A stretch of 63,193 bases of DNA, taken from NCBI RefSeq assembly GCF_001279005.1, contig NZ_LGCN01000209.1, forward strand, positions 1-63,193, given 5' to 3'. The position numbers and the translations under genes are program-made. Below are positions 1-7,746 of the stretch, in pieces. Every line of letters starts with the position of its first letter. The first letter of the stretch is position 1. This DNA is from Streptomyces caelestis (GTDB taxonomy: Bacteria > Actinomycetota > Actinomycetes > Streptomycetales > Streptomycetaceae). Under the pieces are notes generated by a model. It made no database searches. It worked only from the letters and a program-made list of their open reading frames with translations, and had not been told where the DNA came from.

Positions 1-184
1 GCTTCGCCCGGGAGAAGGCGAGGATGAAGTGCCGCCGGTCCCAGAGCTGACGGACGTACTCGACGAGGGACGGCCGGGCACCGCTGACCGTGAGGCCGTG
101 CCGGGCGGCGAGGGCCGCGAGGTCTTCCCCGGCCGGGGGCGGGGCGGCCGAGGAGGGGGGCGGTGTGTGGAGGACCTGACTCAC
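1..184 (-). CDS. ABC-2 type transporter permease, N-terminal fragment (TagG-like)
   Basis: Only the first 61 codons are in the window; the gene runs off the left edge. Reading the minus strand from a GTG at 184 gives a Pro/Ala-rich start, then a segment containing LAARHGLTVSGARPSL and YVRQLWDRRHFI. That is the cytoplasmic N-terminus I associate with ABC-2 permeases of the polysaccharide/teichoic acid export type in Streptomyces. No membrane span is reached. The gene is divergent from the TetR gene at 347, with a repeated operator-like motif between them, so TetR control is likely. The neighbouring glycosyltransferase/TagF genes fit a role in exporting a surface polymer, but that link is inference. 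An ATG overlapping the start (ATGTGA) is out of frame and closes at once. Confidence 0.72.
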   Translation of the reverse strand, partial: MSQVLHTPPPSSAAPPPAGEDLAALAARHGLTVSGARPSLVEYVRQLWDRRHFILAFSRAK

Positions 185-260
185 ATCCGCTGCTTTCGCT
201 AGGGGGGAGGGGTGGCAACGGGTTCTCACGACGTCGTGCGACTTCCCACGTCGGGACGGG

Positions 261-326
261 ACCGTATCGTCGCAACGGGAGCGTAAGTCGAAAGAACGTC
301 GGAACGCAACCGTTTCGTCGTGACGG
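261..326. promoter_or_regulatory. Pair of 18-bp direct repeats, probable TetR operators, with promoter
   Basis: ACCGTATCGTCGCAACGG at 261-278 and ACCGTTTCGTCGTGACGG at 309-326 match at 15 of 18 positions. They lie 48 bp apart in the divergent gap between the permease and TetR genes. Each has inverted ends (CCGT...ACGG), as expected for a dimeric repressor site. The second copy overlaps a possible promoter (TTTCGT 313-318, 16-bp gap, TATGCT 335-340), so binding there would shut off tetR. Binding by the adjacent TetR protein is inferred from position only. Confidence 0.5.
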
Positions 327-346
327 TGGCGGCCTATGCTGTCCGC

Positions 347-973
347 ATGACGACGAACTCCGACGAGCCCCAGCCGCGTCCGCGCCGCAGGGCCCCCGCC
401 GGGGCCGCCGTACTGCGCGAGGACGTGACGGAGGCCATCCGGGCGGCCGTCTTCGAGGAACTGGCGGCGGCCGGCTACGCGCGGATGTCGATCGAGGGGA
501 TCGCGCGCCGCGCGGGCGTCGGCAAGACCGCGGTGTACCGCCGCTGGCGCTCCAAACTGCACCTGGTCCTCGACCTGGTCTCCGCGATCGCCGTCCAGGG
601 CCTGCCCGCGCCGGACACCGGCTCCCTGGAGGGCGACCTGCGGCTGCTGTACGAGGTCACCTCCCGCGCCCTGCGCCACCCCGTCGCCTCCCAGATCCTC
701 CCCGACCTCCAGGCCGAGGCGGCCCGCAACCCGGACATCGCCGAGGCCCTGCAGAAGGCGCTGCGCGAGGGCCAGGATTCCGTCGCCCGCGGCATCGTCA
801 CGGCGGCGCAGGAACGCGGCGAACTCCGCCCCGGCGCCGACCACGCCCTGGCCCTCGACCTGATCTCGGGCCCGCTGTACTGGCGCTCGGTGGTCATCCG
901 CGGCCCGAAGCCGCCGAAGGGCTACCTGGAGGCCCTGACCCGGGCGACGACGGAGGCGCTGAAGGCGCTGTGA
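347..973 (+). CDS. TetR/AcrR family transcriptional regulator
   Basis: A 208-residue protein of normal TetR length. The N-terminal DNA-binding domain shows the family helix-turn-helix around residues 40-65, with SIEGIARRAGVGKTAVYRRW in the canonical positions, after an Arg-rich tail. The C-terminal half is the variable ligand/dimer domain; no ligand can be read from it. I chose the ATG at 347. A GTG at 320 is in frame but would add nine residues starting upstream of a TATGCT box at 335-340, which instead suggests a leaderless mRNA beginning at or near 347. The gene is divergent from the ABC permease and is preceded by two copies of an 18-bp motif, so it probably represses both itself and the permease operon. 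Confidence 0.85.
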   Translation: MTTNSDEPQPRPRRRAPAGAAVLREDVTEAIRAAVFEELAAAGYARMSIEGIARRAGVGKTAVYRRWRSKLHLVLDLVSAIAVQGLPAPDTGSLEGDLRLLYEVTSRALRHPVASQILPDLQAEAARNPDIAEALQKALREGQDSVARGIVTAAQERGELRPGADHALALDLISGPLYWRSVVIRGPKPPKGYLEALTRATTEALKAL

Positions 974-1101
974 CGGGCGGGCGCCGTCGGCGCCGGCCGC
1001 GAGGACGCCGGCCGTGACGCGGTCGCCCCCGCCGACGCCGGACGGGCCGTCCGCGGCAGCCGGGGCGCCGGCACGCCCGGGTTCCGGCCGCACCGGACAC
1101 C

Positions 1102-1282
1102 GGACGGCCCGGCCCGCGAGCGGTCCGGCCCCGGGCGGGCCCTCCCGGGGGGCATCGTCGTCACCGGCAGACCGGCAGACCGGCAGACCGGCAGACCGGC
1201 AGACCGGCAGACCGGCACACTGGACGCCCCGGCCCGCGAGCGGTCCGGCTCCGGGCGGGCCCTCCCGGGGGGCATCGTCGTC
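1102..1282. repeat. 61-bp direct repeat flanking a CCGGCAGA minisatellite
   Basis: The 428-bp space between tetR (ends 973) and the next gene (ends 1402, minus strand) has no convincing gene. It holds two 61-bp copies, 1102-1162 and 1222-1282, exactly 120 bp apart and differing at two positions. Between them, at 1164-1211, are six perfect tandem copies of the octamer CCGGCAGA and a seventh with one change (1212-1219). Because the unit is eight bases long, all three frames are read in turn, which argues against coding. This looks like a slippage or duplication product in neutral DNA between convergent genes. Confidence 0.85.
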
Positions 1283-1401
1283 CCCCGTCCGCCGAAGCGC
1301 GTCCGGCTGCGCGAGCGGGGCGAGCCGGCTGTGGCGGACCGGAGTCACGGGGAAGCCCGGCGGTCGTGCGGACAGGCCGTTCCGGCCGGGGCGCCACGGG
1401 C

Positions 1402-2334
1402 TCAGCGGCACAGCCGCCGGGCGAGGACGGTCAGGTCCGCCACCCGCAGCACGCGCCCCGCGAAGCCCGGCAGGGGTACGTGCAGCGGCTCGGTCCAGCG
1501 GGCGGGGACGGCGCCGACGCCGTACACCGCTCCCGCCAGGCCGCCGGTCACCGCCGCCACCGTGTCGGTGTCGCCGCCCAGGTCGAGCGCCGCGCGGACG
1601 GCCTCCTCGTAGCCGGTCGTGGTGCGCACCGCCCAGACGGCGGAGGCCAGGCAGGGCCAGACGGCGCCGTTGAACTCCGTGGCCCGGTCCGGGTGCCAGT
1701 CGGGGGCGAGGACGGTGGCGTAGCGGTCGTGGTGGTCCGGGTGCACCGCGCGGAGGGTCTCGGGCACGGCGGCCACGGGGTCGTCGCCGGCCAGAGCGGT
1801 GCGGATCAGTGCGTGGAGGACGGCCGTGCCCTCCCACGCCGCCCGGTCGCCGTGGGTGAGGGCGGACAGGCGGCGGGCGGCGTCCATGGTGGCGTCCCGG
1901 CCGAGGTGCGCGAAGTACACGGCGGAGGGGGCGGCCCGCATCAGCGCACCGTTTCCGGCCGCCCGCTGACTGGTTTGGAAGTGCAGTGCGGCGGCCAGGT
2001 CCCAGGGGTCGCCGCCGGTCAGTACGGCCTCCGTCTGCAGGCCTATGTCCTTCGGATCCGCGGCGGCCCACCGCTGGAAGCGGCGGAAGACGTCGGGGAG
2101 GTCGAGGCCGCCGTGCTCCAGCAGCGACTCGGCGACCAGCACCGCCATCTGTGTGTCGTCCGTCGCCTCGCCCGGGTCCCAGCCGCCGCCCCCGCACATC
2201 TCGCCGCCGAGCCCCGGCGTCGGGAAGCGGGCCGAGAAGGCGCCCTCCGGGCCGAACTCGAAGGGCGCGCCCAGGGCGTCGCCCACGGCGGAGCCGATGA
2301 CGGCGCCCAGGGCGCGTTCGGTGCGGGTGGGCAT
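1402..2334 (-). CDS. ADP-ribosylglycohydrolase family protein
   Basis: A 310-residue protein of the ADP-ribosylglycohydrolase (DraG/ARH) family, which hydrolyses ADP-ribosyl bonds using a pair of Mg ions. The N-terminus has the family's GSAVGDALGAPFEF loop. The metal-binding ATDDTQM motif lies near residue 50, and the C-terminal DLGGDTDTVAAVTGGLAGA motif completes the binuclear site, so all expected ligands are visible. The ATG at 2334 overlaps the galE stop codon (TGATG), so the two genes are translationally coupled and co-transcribed. A much longer open frame extends upstream in the same phase to 4605, but it crosses galE and the glycosyltransferase out of frame and is a GC artefact. The substrate, a modified protein, DNA or small molecule, cannot be told. 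Confidence 0.85.
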   Translation of the reverse strand: MPTRTERALGAVIGSAVGDALGAPFEFGPEGAFSARFPTPGLGGEMCGGGGWDPGEATDDTQMAVLVAESLLEHGGLDLPDVFRRFQRWAAADPKDIGLQTEAVLTGGDPWDLAAALHFQTSQRAAGNGALMRAAPSAVYFAHLGRDATMDAARRLSALTHGDRAAWEGTAVLHALIRTALAGDDPVAAVPETLRAVHPDHHDRYATVLAPDWHPDRATEFNGAVWPCLASAVWAVRTTTGYEEAVRAALDLGGDTDTVAAVTGGLAGAVYGVGAVPARWTEPLHVPLPGFAGRVLRVADLTVLARRLCR

Positions 2335-3314
2335 CAGGCGCGGGGCGCCGGCGGGTGCGGGCGCAGTCGGCCGGCCCAGGCCGAGGTGATCATGTCGTCG
2401 ATGCCGCGACGGGCCTTCCAGCCCAGCTCCGTGGCCGCGCGGTCGACGGAGGCGACGACGCGGGCCGGGTCGCCGGGGCGGCGGGGAGAGACCGTGGGCG
2501 GGCGGTCGTGGCCGGTGAGGGCGTTGACGCGGTCGATCACCTCCCGCACGGAGACGCCCTCGCCGCGGCCGATGTTGAGGGTGAGGTCCCGGCCGGGCGC
2601 GGAGTGCAGCGCGCGGGCCGCCGCCACGTGGGCCTCGGCCAGGTCGACGACGTGGACGTAGTCGCGGACACAGGTGCCGTCGGGGGTCGGGTAGTCGTCG
2701 CCGAACACGTGCGGGGGCAGGCCGGCGGTCAGCTTCTCGAAGATCATGGGGATCAGGTTGGAGACGCCCGTGTCGGCGAGGTCCGGGCGGGCGGCGCCGG
2801 CCACGTTGAAGTAGCGCAGGCAGGCCGTGGAGAGTCCGGCCGCCCTGCCGGCCGCGCGGACCAGCCACTCGCCGGCCAGCTTGGTCTCGCCGTACGGCGA
2901 CAGGGGCAGGCACGGGGTCTCCTCCGTCACGAGGTCCACGTCCGGCGTGCCGTACACCGCCGCCGAGGAGGAGAGGACGAAGGAGCGGACCCCGGCCGAC
3001 GTCACCGCGTCCAGCAGGACGCGCAGGCCCTCGACGTTCTCCCGGTAGTAGTACAGGGGGAGGGAGACCGACTCGGCGACCTGCTTCCTCGCCGCGAGGT
3101 GGACGACCCCGGTGACCCCGTGCTCCGCGAGGGCGCGCGCGACCCGCTCGCCGTCCAGGGTCGAGCCGACCACCAGCGGCACCCCGTCCGGCACCCGGTC
3201 GGCGAGGCCGGTGGACAGGTCGTCGTACACCACCGCCCGTTCGCCCGCCCCGGTCATCGCCCGTACGACGTGCGCCCCGATGTAGCCGGCGCCACCGGTG
3301 ATCAACCAGGTCAT
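2334..3314 (-). CDS. galE: UDP-glucose 4-epimerase
   Basis: A 326-residue extended short-chain dehydrogenase/epimerase that interconverts UDP-glucose and UDP-galactose with bound NAD. It starts MTWLITGGAGYIGAHV, which carries the Rossmann GxxGxxG loop. The catalytic Ser/Thr region SSSAAVYG and the YxxxK pair (SPYGETKLAGEW, near residue 145) are intact, and NIGRGEGVSVREV matches the GalE C-terminal region. Its stop overlaps the start of the ADP-ribosylglycohydrolase gene. Upstream, 57 bp away, is a GT2 glycosyltransferase on the same strand, which suggests the UDP-galactose is used for surface glycan synthesis rather than only for galactose catabolism. Streptomyces often carry more than one galE-like gene, so this may be the non-catabolic copy. 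Confidence 0.9.
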   Translation of the reverse strand: MTWLITGGAGYIGAHVVRAMTGAGERAVVYDDLSTGLADRVPDGVPLVVGSTLDGERVARALAEHGVTGVVHLAARKQVAESVSLPLYYYRENVEGLRVLLDAVTSAGVRSFVLSSSAAVYGTPDVDLVTEETPCLPLSPYGETKLAGEWLVRAAGRAAGLSTACLRYFNVAGAARPDLADTGVSNLIPMIFEKLTAGLPPHVFGDDYPTPDGTCVRDYVHVVDLAEAHVAAARALHSAPGRDLTLNIGRGEGVSVREVIDRVNALTGHDRPPTVSPRRPGDPARVVASVDRAATELGWKARRGIDDMITSAWAGRLRPHPPAPRA

Positions 3315-3371
3315 GAACGGCAGTCCCCTCGTCGTTGGCCCGTGCCCGTCCGCTCCCGGAAAGGCCGGCCC

Positions 3372-4973
3372 CTAGTGAAGCAGGCGCCGGAGCCTTCCGC
3401 GCAGCACCGGCACGACTCCGCGGAACCCGGCCGCCACGCGCAGGGCCAGCGCGCCCGAGTGCGTGGCGTACGGCCGCACCAGCACCACGCCGTGCCAGGG
3501 GCTCGGCAGCACGCGGCGGCGCAGCAGACCCGGCCCGGCGAGCGCGTGCGCCGCCACCCGGCGGCTGGAGCCGTCCCGGAAGCGCACCCGCAGCCGCAGG
3601 TCCCAGGCGCCCGTGCCGAGCGTGGCCAGCCGGTCCGGCCGTACGGTCGTCTCCGCGACCCAGGTGCCGTCGGCGGCCGGCCGCAGCGGCACCGTGCGGC
3701 GGACCCGGGCGCCGGCTCGGTCCCGGTGGCGCCACTCCGTCTCCACCGACCAGGGCCCCGCCCGCGCCACCCGGCCGTACAGCTCGTGCAGGCGCACCCG
3801 CAGCCGCGGACCGTGCGCGTGGGGGCGCAGTTCCGCGTCCACGGCGAGCGGGAGGAGGTGCACGGGGCGGGTCAGCAGGGGCTCCAGGGTGATCCCGGGC
3901 AGGGCGGCCGACCAGCAGGGCGCGCCGTCCGCCGCGCGGGGGTGGGGCGGGCACAGCCGGGCCGGCCGGGCCGCCAGCTCCCGCAGCCGGGGCAGGTCGC
4001 ACGGCTCGGCGGAGGCCAGCACGACCCGCCCGATCAGCCGGCCCGGCGCCACGGGGTCGCGGGTCCAGTCGGCGGCGTCGTACTCCGCGAGGAACGCCCG
4101 CGTGTGCGCCCACCACTCCCGCCGGTACTCCTCGTCGTGCAGCGGCAGTTCGCGGGCGTACATGCGCAGGTCGTGGTCGAGGAACTTGGCCCGCGCCCGG
4201 CGCGCCAGCCGTTTCTGCCCGGCGGCCAGCAGGATCCCGTGGGCGGTGCGGCACGCGTGCGTGCGGGCCCGCCAGTTGTCGACGCCCGCGCGGTCCAGCG
4301 AGATGGACAGCCGGCGCGCGGACCGGCGGACGTGCCAGACGTACACCCGGTCCGGGACCAGCGCGACGCGCGGGGCGGCGGCCCACACCCGCGCGGTGAA
4401 CACGAGGTCCTCGTAGGGGAACCGGCCGTCGGGGAAGCGGATGCCGTGCGCGCGCAGGAAGGCCGTGGCGTAGAGCTTGTTGACGCACAGCGTGTCGTGG
4501 ACCAGGCGCGGGCGCAGCGCCGGACGGGCGAGCACGGCGGGCGCGGCGTACAGGGCCGGCTCCCACGGCGCCTCGCGCCCCGACGGCAGCTCGCGGCGCA
4601 CGCACAGACCGCCCGCGACCTGGGCGTCCGCCTCTGTCGCGGCCGTGAGCAGCGCGTCCACCGCGCCGGGCGGCAGCACGTCGTCGCTGTCCAGGAACAT
4701 CACGTACGGCGAGGTCACCGCGGCGAGCCCGGTGTTGCGCGGGGTGCCGCAGCCGCCGCTGTTGACGGGGCGCCGGAGCACCCGCAGCCGCGGTTCGTCC
4801 TCGGCGAGCCGGTCCAGCAGGTCCGCGCTGCCGTCCGTCGAGCAGTCGTCGACGGCGACGACCTCCCGTACGGCGTCGCCCTGCCCGAGCGCCGAGCGCA
4901 CGGCGTCGGTCACGTGGGCGGCGTCGTCGTGGCCGATGACGACGACGGCGGCCTGGGGCTGAGAGGGCTGCAT
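3372..4973 (-). CDS. GT2 family glycosyltransferase with C-terminal beta-rich domain
   Basis: A 533-residue protein with an N-terminal GT-A fold of family GT2. VVVIGHDDAAHV opens the domain, AVDDCSTDGS supplies the nucleotide-binding aspartates, SGGCGTPRNTGL follows, and MFLDSDDVLPPGAVD supplies the metal-binding DxD near residue 95. The last ~200 residues are rich in Arg, Val and Leu strands and look like a separate beta-sandwich or accessory domain. No signal peptide or membrane span is visible, so it should act in the cytoplasm at the membrane face. It lies just upstream of galE on the same strand. The start ATG at 4973 places the first strand at the usual distance. The acceptor is unknown. 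Confidence 0.82.
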   Translation of the reverse strand: MQPSQPQAAVVVIGHDDAAHVTDAVRSALGQGDAVREVVAVDDCSTDGSADLLDRLAEDEPRLRVLRRPVNSGGCGTPRNTGLAAVTSPYVMFLDSDDVLPPGAVDALLTAATEADAQVAGGLCVRRELPSGREAPWEPALYAAPAVLARPALRPRLVHDTLCVNKLYATAFLRAHGIRFPDGRFPYEDLVFTARVWAAAPRVALVPDRVYVWHVRRSARRLSISLDRAGVDNWRARTHACRTAHGILLAAGQKRLARRARAKFLDHDLRMYARELPLHDEEYRREWWAHTRAFLAEYDAADWTRDPVAPGRLIGRVVLASAEPCDLPRLRELAARPARLCPPHPRAADGAPCWSAALPGITLEPLLTRPVHLLPLAVDAELRPHAHGPRLRVRLHELYGRVARAGPWSVETEWRHRDRAGARVRRTVPLRPAADGTWVAETTVRPDRLATLGTGAWDLRLRVRFRDGSSRRVAAHALAGPGLLRRRVLPSPWHGVVLVRPYATHSGALALRVAAGFRGVVPVLRGRLRRLLH

Positions 4974-5051
4974 GGCGTCCTCGGGCGCGTCACGGGGGTG
5001 CTCCTGCCTCCATTGAGGACGCCCGGCGCGCGCGGCGCACCTCGGGCGCCG

Positions 5052-5549
5052 TCACGCGCCGTCCGCCACCGCCGTGTCCAGTGCCGCGGTGAGCCGGTGG
5101 AGGCGGGTGCTCAGGTCGCGGATCTCGTCGAGGTCGAAGCCGGTCGCGGCCATGATCCGGCGCGGCACCTCCAGGGCCCGCCGCCGCAGCGCGGCGCCCT
5201 CCTCGGTGGGCCGGACCTCCACCGACCGCTCGTCGCGCGCACTGCGCTCCCGGCGCACCAGGCCGGCCGTCTCCAGCCGCTTGAGCAGCGGGGACAGGGT
5301 GCCGGAGTCCAGGCGCAGATGCTCGCCGAGCCGCTTCACGGGCAGCGTGCCGTGCTCCCACAGCACCAGCATGACCAGGTACTGCGGATAGGTGAGCCCG
5401 AGGTCCTTGAGGACCACCCGGTAGACGCCGTTGAAGGCGCGGGAGGCGGCGTTCAGGTTGAAGCAGATCTGCTGGTCGAGGCGGAGCCAGTCGTCCGCGG
5501 CGCCCGGCAGCGGGGCCGTCGCGGGGAGGGGGCTCGGAGTGGCTGTCAT
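5052..5549 (-). CDS. ohrR: OhrR-type MarR family organic hydroperoxide sensor
   Basis: A 165-residue MarR-family repressor. After a Pro/Ala-rich tail, the sequence LRLDQQICFNLNAASRAF places a single Cys at residue 29, the position of the peroxide-sensing Cys in one-Cys and two-Cys OhrR proteins. The winged-helix DNA-binding domain follows (LTYPQYLVMLVLWEHG, RLDSGTLSPLLKRLE, RDERSVEVRPTEEG). It is divergent from ohr, and the 131-bp gap holds a GCAATT inverted repeat. Established work on OhrR shows that it represses ohr until its Cys is oxidised by organic peroxides; the arrangement here is the standard one. Confidence 0.92.
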   Translation of the reverse strand: MTATPSPLPATAPLPGAADDWLRLDQQICFNLNAASRAFNGVYRVVLKDLGLTYPQYLVMLVLWEHGTLPVKRLGEHLRLDSGTLSPLLKRLETAGLVRRERSARDERSVEVRPTEEGAALRRRALEVPRRIMAATGFDLDEIRDLSTRLHRLTAALDTAVADGA

Positions 5550-5571
5550 GCCTCCAGGGTAGCTCTCGCGG

Positions 5572-5603
5572 GCAATTTGGTTGCGCGCAATTCAATTGCG
5601 TGC
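5572..5603. promoter_or_regulatory. OhrR operator in the ohrR-ohr divergent gap
   Basis: GCAATTCAATTGC at 5587-5599 is a perfect inverted repeat with a one-base centre. The dyad continues imperfectly to 5583-5603. A further GCAATT half-site lies at 5572-5577, 15 bp upstream. The AT-rich arms stand out from the GC-rich surroundings and resemble the AATT-containing operators known for OhrR. It sits 38 bp from the ohrR start and about 80 bp from the ohr start, so one bound repressor could control both genes. Confidence 0.75.
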
Positions 5604-5680
5604 TCTACTTGTGGTCGTACGGCGGCCGGACCCACCACGGGGCCCGGCCGAGCCACGACTCGAGAGGGAAGGTCCTTTCC

Positions 5681-6094
<414 letters not shown>

Positions 6095-6103
6095 TCCCGG
6101 CGC

Positions 6104-7648
6104 TCACCCGCCGACCCGCGCCAGCACCTCCCCCGTCCGCCGGCTCCACGCCACCACCACCGCCTCCTCGGGCACCCGCTGTGAGGGCGTCAGCAGCAGC
6201 CAGCGCGCGTGGTACCGGCGGACGACCGCGGCCCGCCCGGCGCGGGTCGAACCGGGGTCGAGGTACGCGCGCACGTCGGCCAGCCGCCGCAGCCGCTCCC
6301 CCTCGTCCAGCGAGGCGTCCGGCCAGGCCGGCGCGGCGAGGTTCGGCCCGTACCCGGCGATCGCGTGGACGGCGTGGTAGCCGTCGGTGATCACGACCTC
6401 GCCCGGCCCGACGTACCGCGCGGCCCACGCGTACGACGGCCAGTCCGGCGGCCGCTCGAAGCCCGCCGGCACCACCGCCCCGGCGTGCACGGTCAGGAAC
6501 GCGGCGCAGGCCCCCGCCGCGGCGGCGCCGCCCAGCAGCCTCCGCCCCGCCAGCCACGGCCGGGGCGCCGCCAGCTCCACCGCCAGCGCGCACTGCAACG
6601 GCACCAGCGTCAGCCCGAGGATCCTGCCGTAGGTGTAGTGGCCGCTGACCCAGCCGTACGCCACCACCAGGCAGTCCAGGACGAACATCAGCACCAGCGG
6701 GTCGCGCCACGAGGCGCGCCGCGCCCGCAGCCACAGCGCCGGCAGCCCGAGCAGCGCCAGCCCGAACTGCCCGCCGAGGTCCAGGTACAGCCGCCGGTGC
6801 ATCGCGTCCACGCTGTCGTCCCCGGCCAGCGCGAACACGTCGAAGTACGGCCAGACCGCGGCCGTCAGCAGCGCCACCGCCCCCGTCAGCGCCCACCGCC
6901 CGGCGACCGCCGGACCCCACCGCCGCTGCCGTCCCGCGACCAGCGCCACCGCCCCCAGCACCGCCGCGACCGCCGTGATCGGGTGCACCAGCAGGATCAG
7001 CCCGTACAGCGCGCCCAGCGCCGCGTACCCGGACACCGGGCGCAGCCCGCTCGGCCCCACGTACCGCACGGCCCCCGCGCCCCGCGCCCGCGCCCCCGTC
7101 AGCGCCCACGCCCAGAAGGCGAGCCCGATCGCGCACGCCGACGGATAGGCCAGGTTGCCCGTCATCGACATCAGGTTCAGGTAGCCGCTCCACCAGGCCC
7201 GTTCCACCCCCCACAACAGCGTCATCGCGCCGAGCGCCAGCACCGGCGCCCAGGGGCGCGGGGTCAGCACCCGCACGAAGCGGCCGGTCCCGGTGAGCAG
7301 CACCAGCAGGTTCAGCGGCCCGGTGAGCCGCAGCACCTCCCAGCCGCCCAGCCCGGTCAGCCGGGCGAACGCGCCCTGCGCGAGCGCGAACGGCGAGTAG
7401 TAGGGGCTGCCCGCCCCCGGCAGGTCCGCCGTCGGGTGCCGGGGCTCCAGCAGGTCCTCCCTGAGCCGCTCGACGACCGCCGCGTGCTGCCCGGCGTCGC
7501 AGCACAGCGGCACCCTCCAGTACGCCAGCGACATCACCAGCCAGAACAGGAAGCCGAAGAACTGGTACGGGGTGGGGCGCCAGGCCCCGCCGCCGCGCAG
7601 CGCCGTGGCGCCGCGCACGGCCGGCCGGACGAGGACCGGGGAGCTCAT
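6104..7648 (-). CDS. Polytopic integral membrane protein, GT-C-like
   Basis: A 514-residue protein with about ten or more hydrophobic spans, for example near residues 30-48 (FFGFLFWLVMSLAYW), 105-120 and several between 150 and 400. The loop after the first span contains CCDAGQHAAVVERLREDLL, an acidic/His-containing loop like that of GT-C glycosyltransferases, which use lipid-linked sugars outside the membrane. The sequence PYYSPFALAQGAFARLTG follows. I do not recognise the exact family. It is the last gene of a minus-strand run that includes a second membrane protein and three GT2-TagF proteins, which supports a cell-envelope glycosylation role. The ATG at 7648 is the first good start. Confidence 0.7.
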   Translation of the reverse strand: MSSPVLVRPAVRGATALRGGGAWRPTPYQFFGFLFWLVMSLAYWRVPLCCDAGQHAAVVERLREDLLEPRHPTADLPGAGSPYYSPFALAQGAFARLTGLGGWEVLRLTGPLNLLVLLTGTGRFVRVLTPRPWAPVLALGAMTLLWGVERAWWSGYLNLMSMTGNLAYPSACAIGLAFWAWALTGARARGAGAVRYVGPSGLRPVSGYAALGALYGLILLVHPITAVAAVLGAVALVAGRQRRWGPAVAGRWALTGAVALLTAAVWPYFDVFALAGDDSVDAMHRRLYLDLGGQFGLALLGLPALWLRARRASWRDPLVLMFVLDCLVVAYGWVSGHYTYGRILGLTLVPLQCALAVELAAPRPWLAGRRLLGGAAAAGACAAFLTVHAGAVVPAGFERPPDWPSYAWAARYVGPGEVVITDGYHAVHAIAGYGPNLAAPAWPDASLDEGERLRRLADVRAYLDPGSTRAGRAAVVRRYHARWLLLTPSQRVPEEAVVVAWSRRTGEVLARVGG

Positions 7649-7695
7649 CGGACGGCGGGGGAGGGGAGCGTCTCGGGCATTTGCCGTATGTTCCC

Positions 7696-7721
7696 GGCGA
7701 GGTCGACGGCATGACCTCGCC
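7696..7721. promoter_or_regulatory. 9-bp inverted repeat between two membrane protein genes
   Basis: GGCGAGGTC (7696-7704) and GACCTCGCC (7713-7721) form a perfect dyad with an 8-base centre, in the 98-bp gap between the minus-strand genes ending at 7747 and starting at 7648. No T-run follows. It may act as a weak terminator or as an operator for the downstream membrane protein gene. Confidence 0.45.
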
Positions 7722-7746
7722 TCACCTCATCGGATGACCCCGGCGG

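Noticed and set aside
1164..1219. CRISPR or coding interpretation of the CCGGCAGA array
   Set aside because: Octamer units have no spacers and change frame each copy; no cas genes are nearby.
1402..4605. A 1067-codon minus-strand frame crossing three genes
   Set aside because: Only its last 310 codons, the ADP-ribosylglycohydrolase, look like protein. The rest is Arg/Ala/Pro-rich third-frame noise over galE and the glycosyltransferase.
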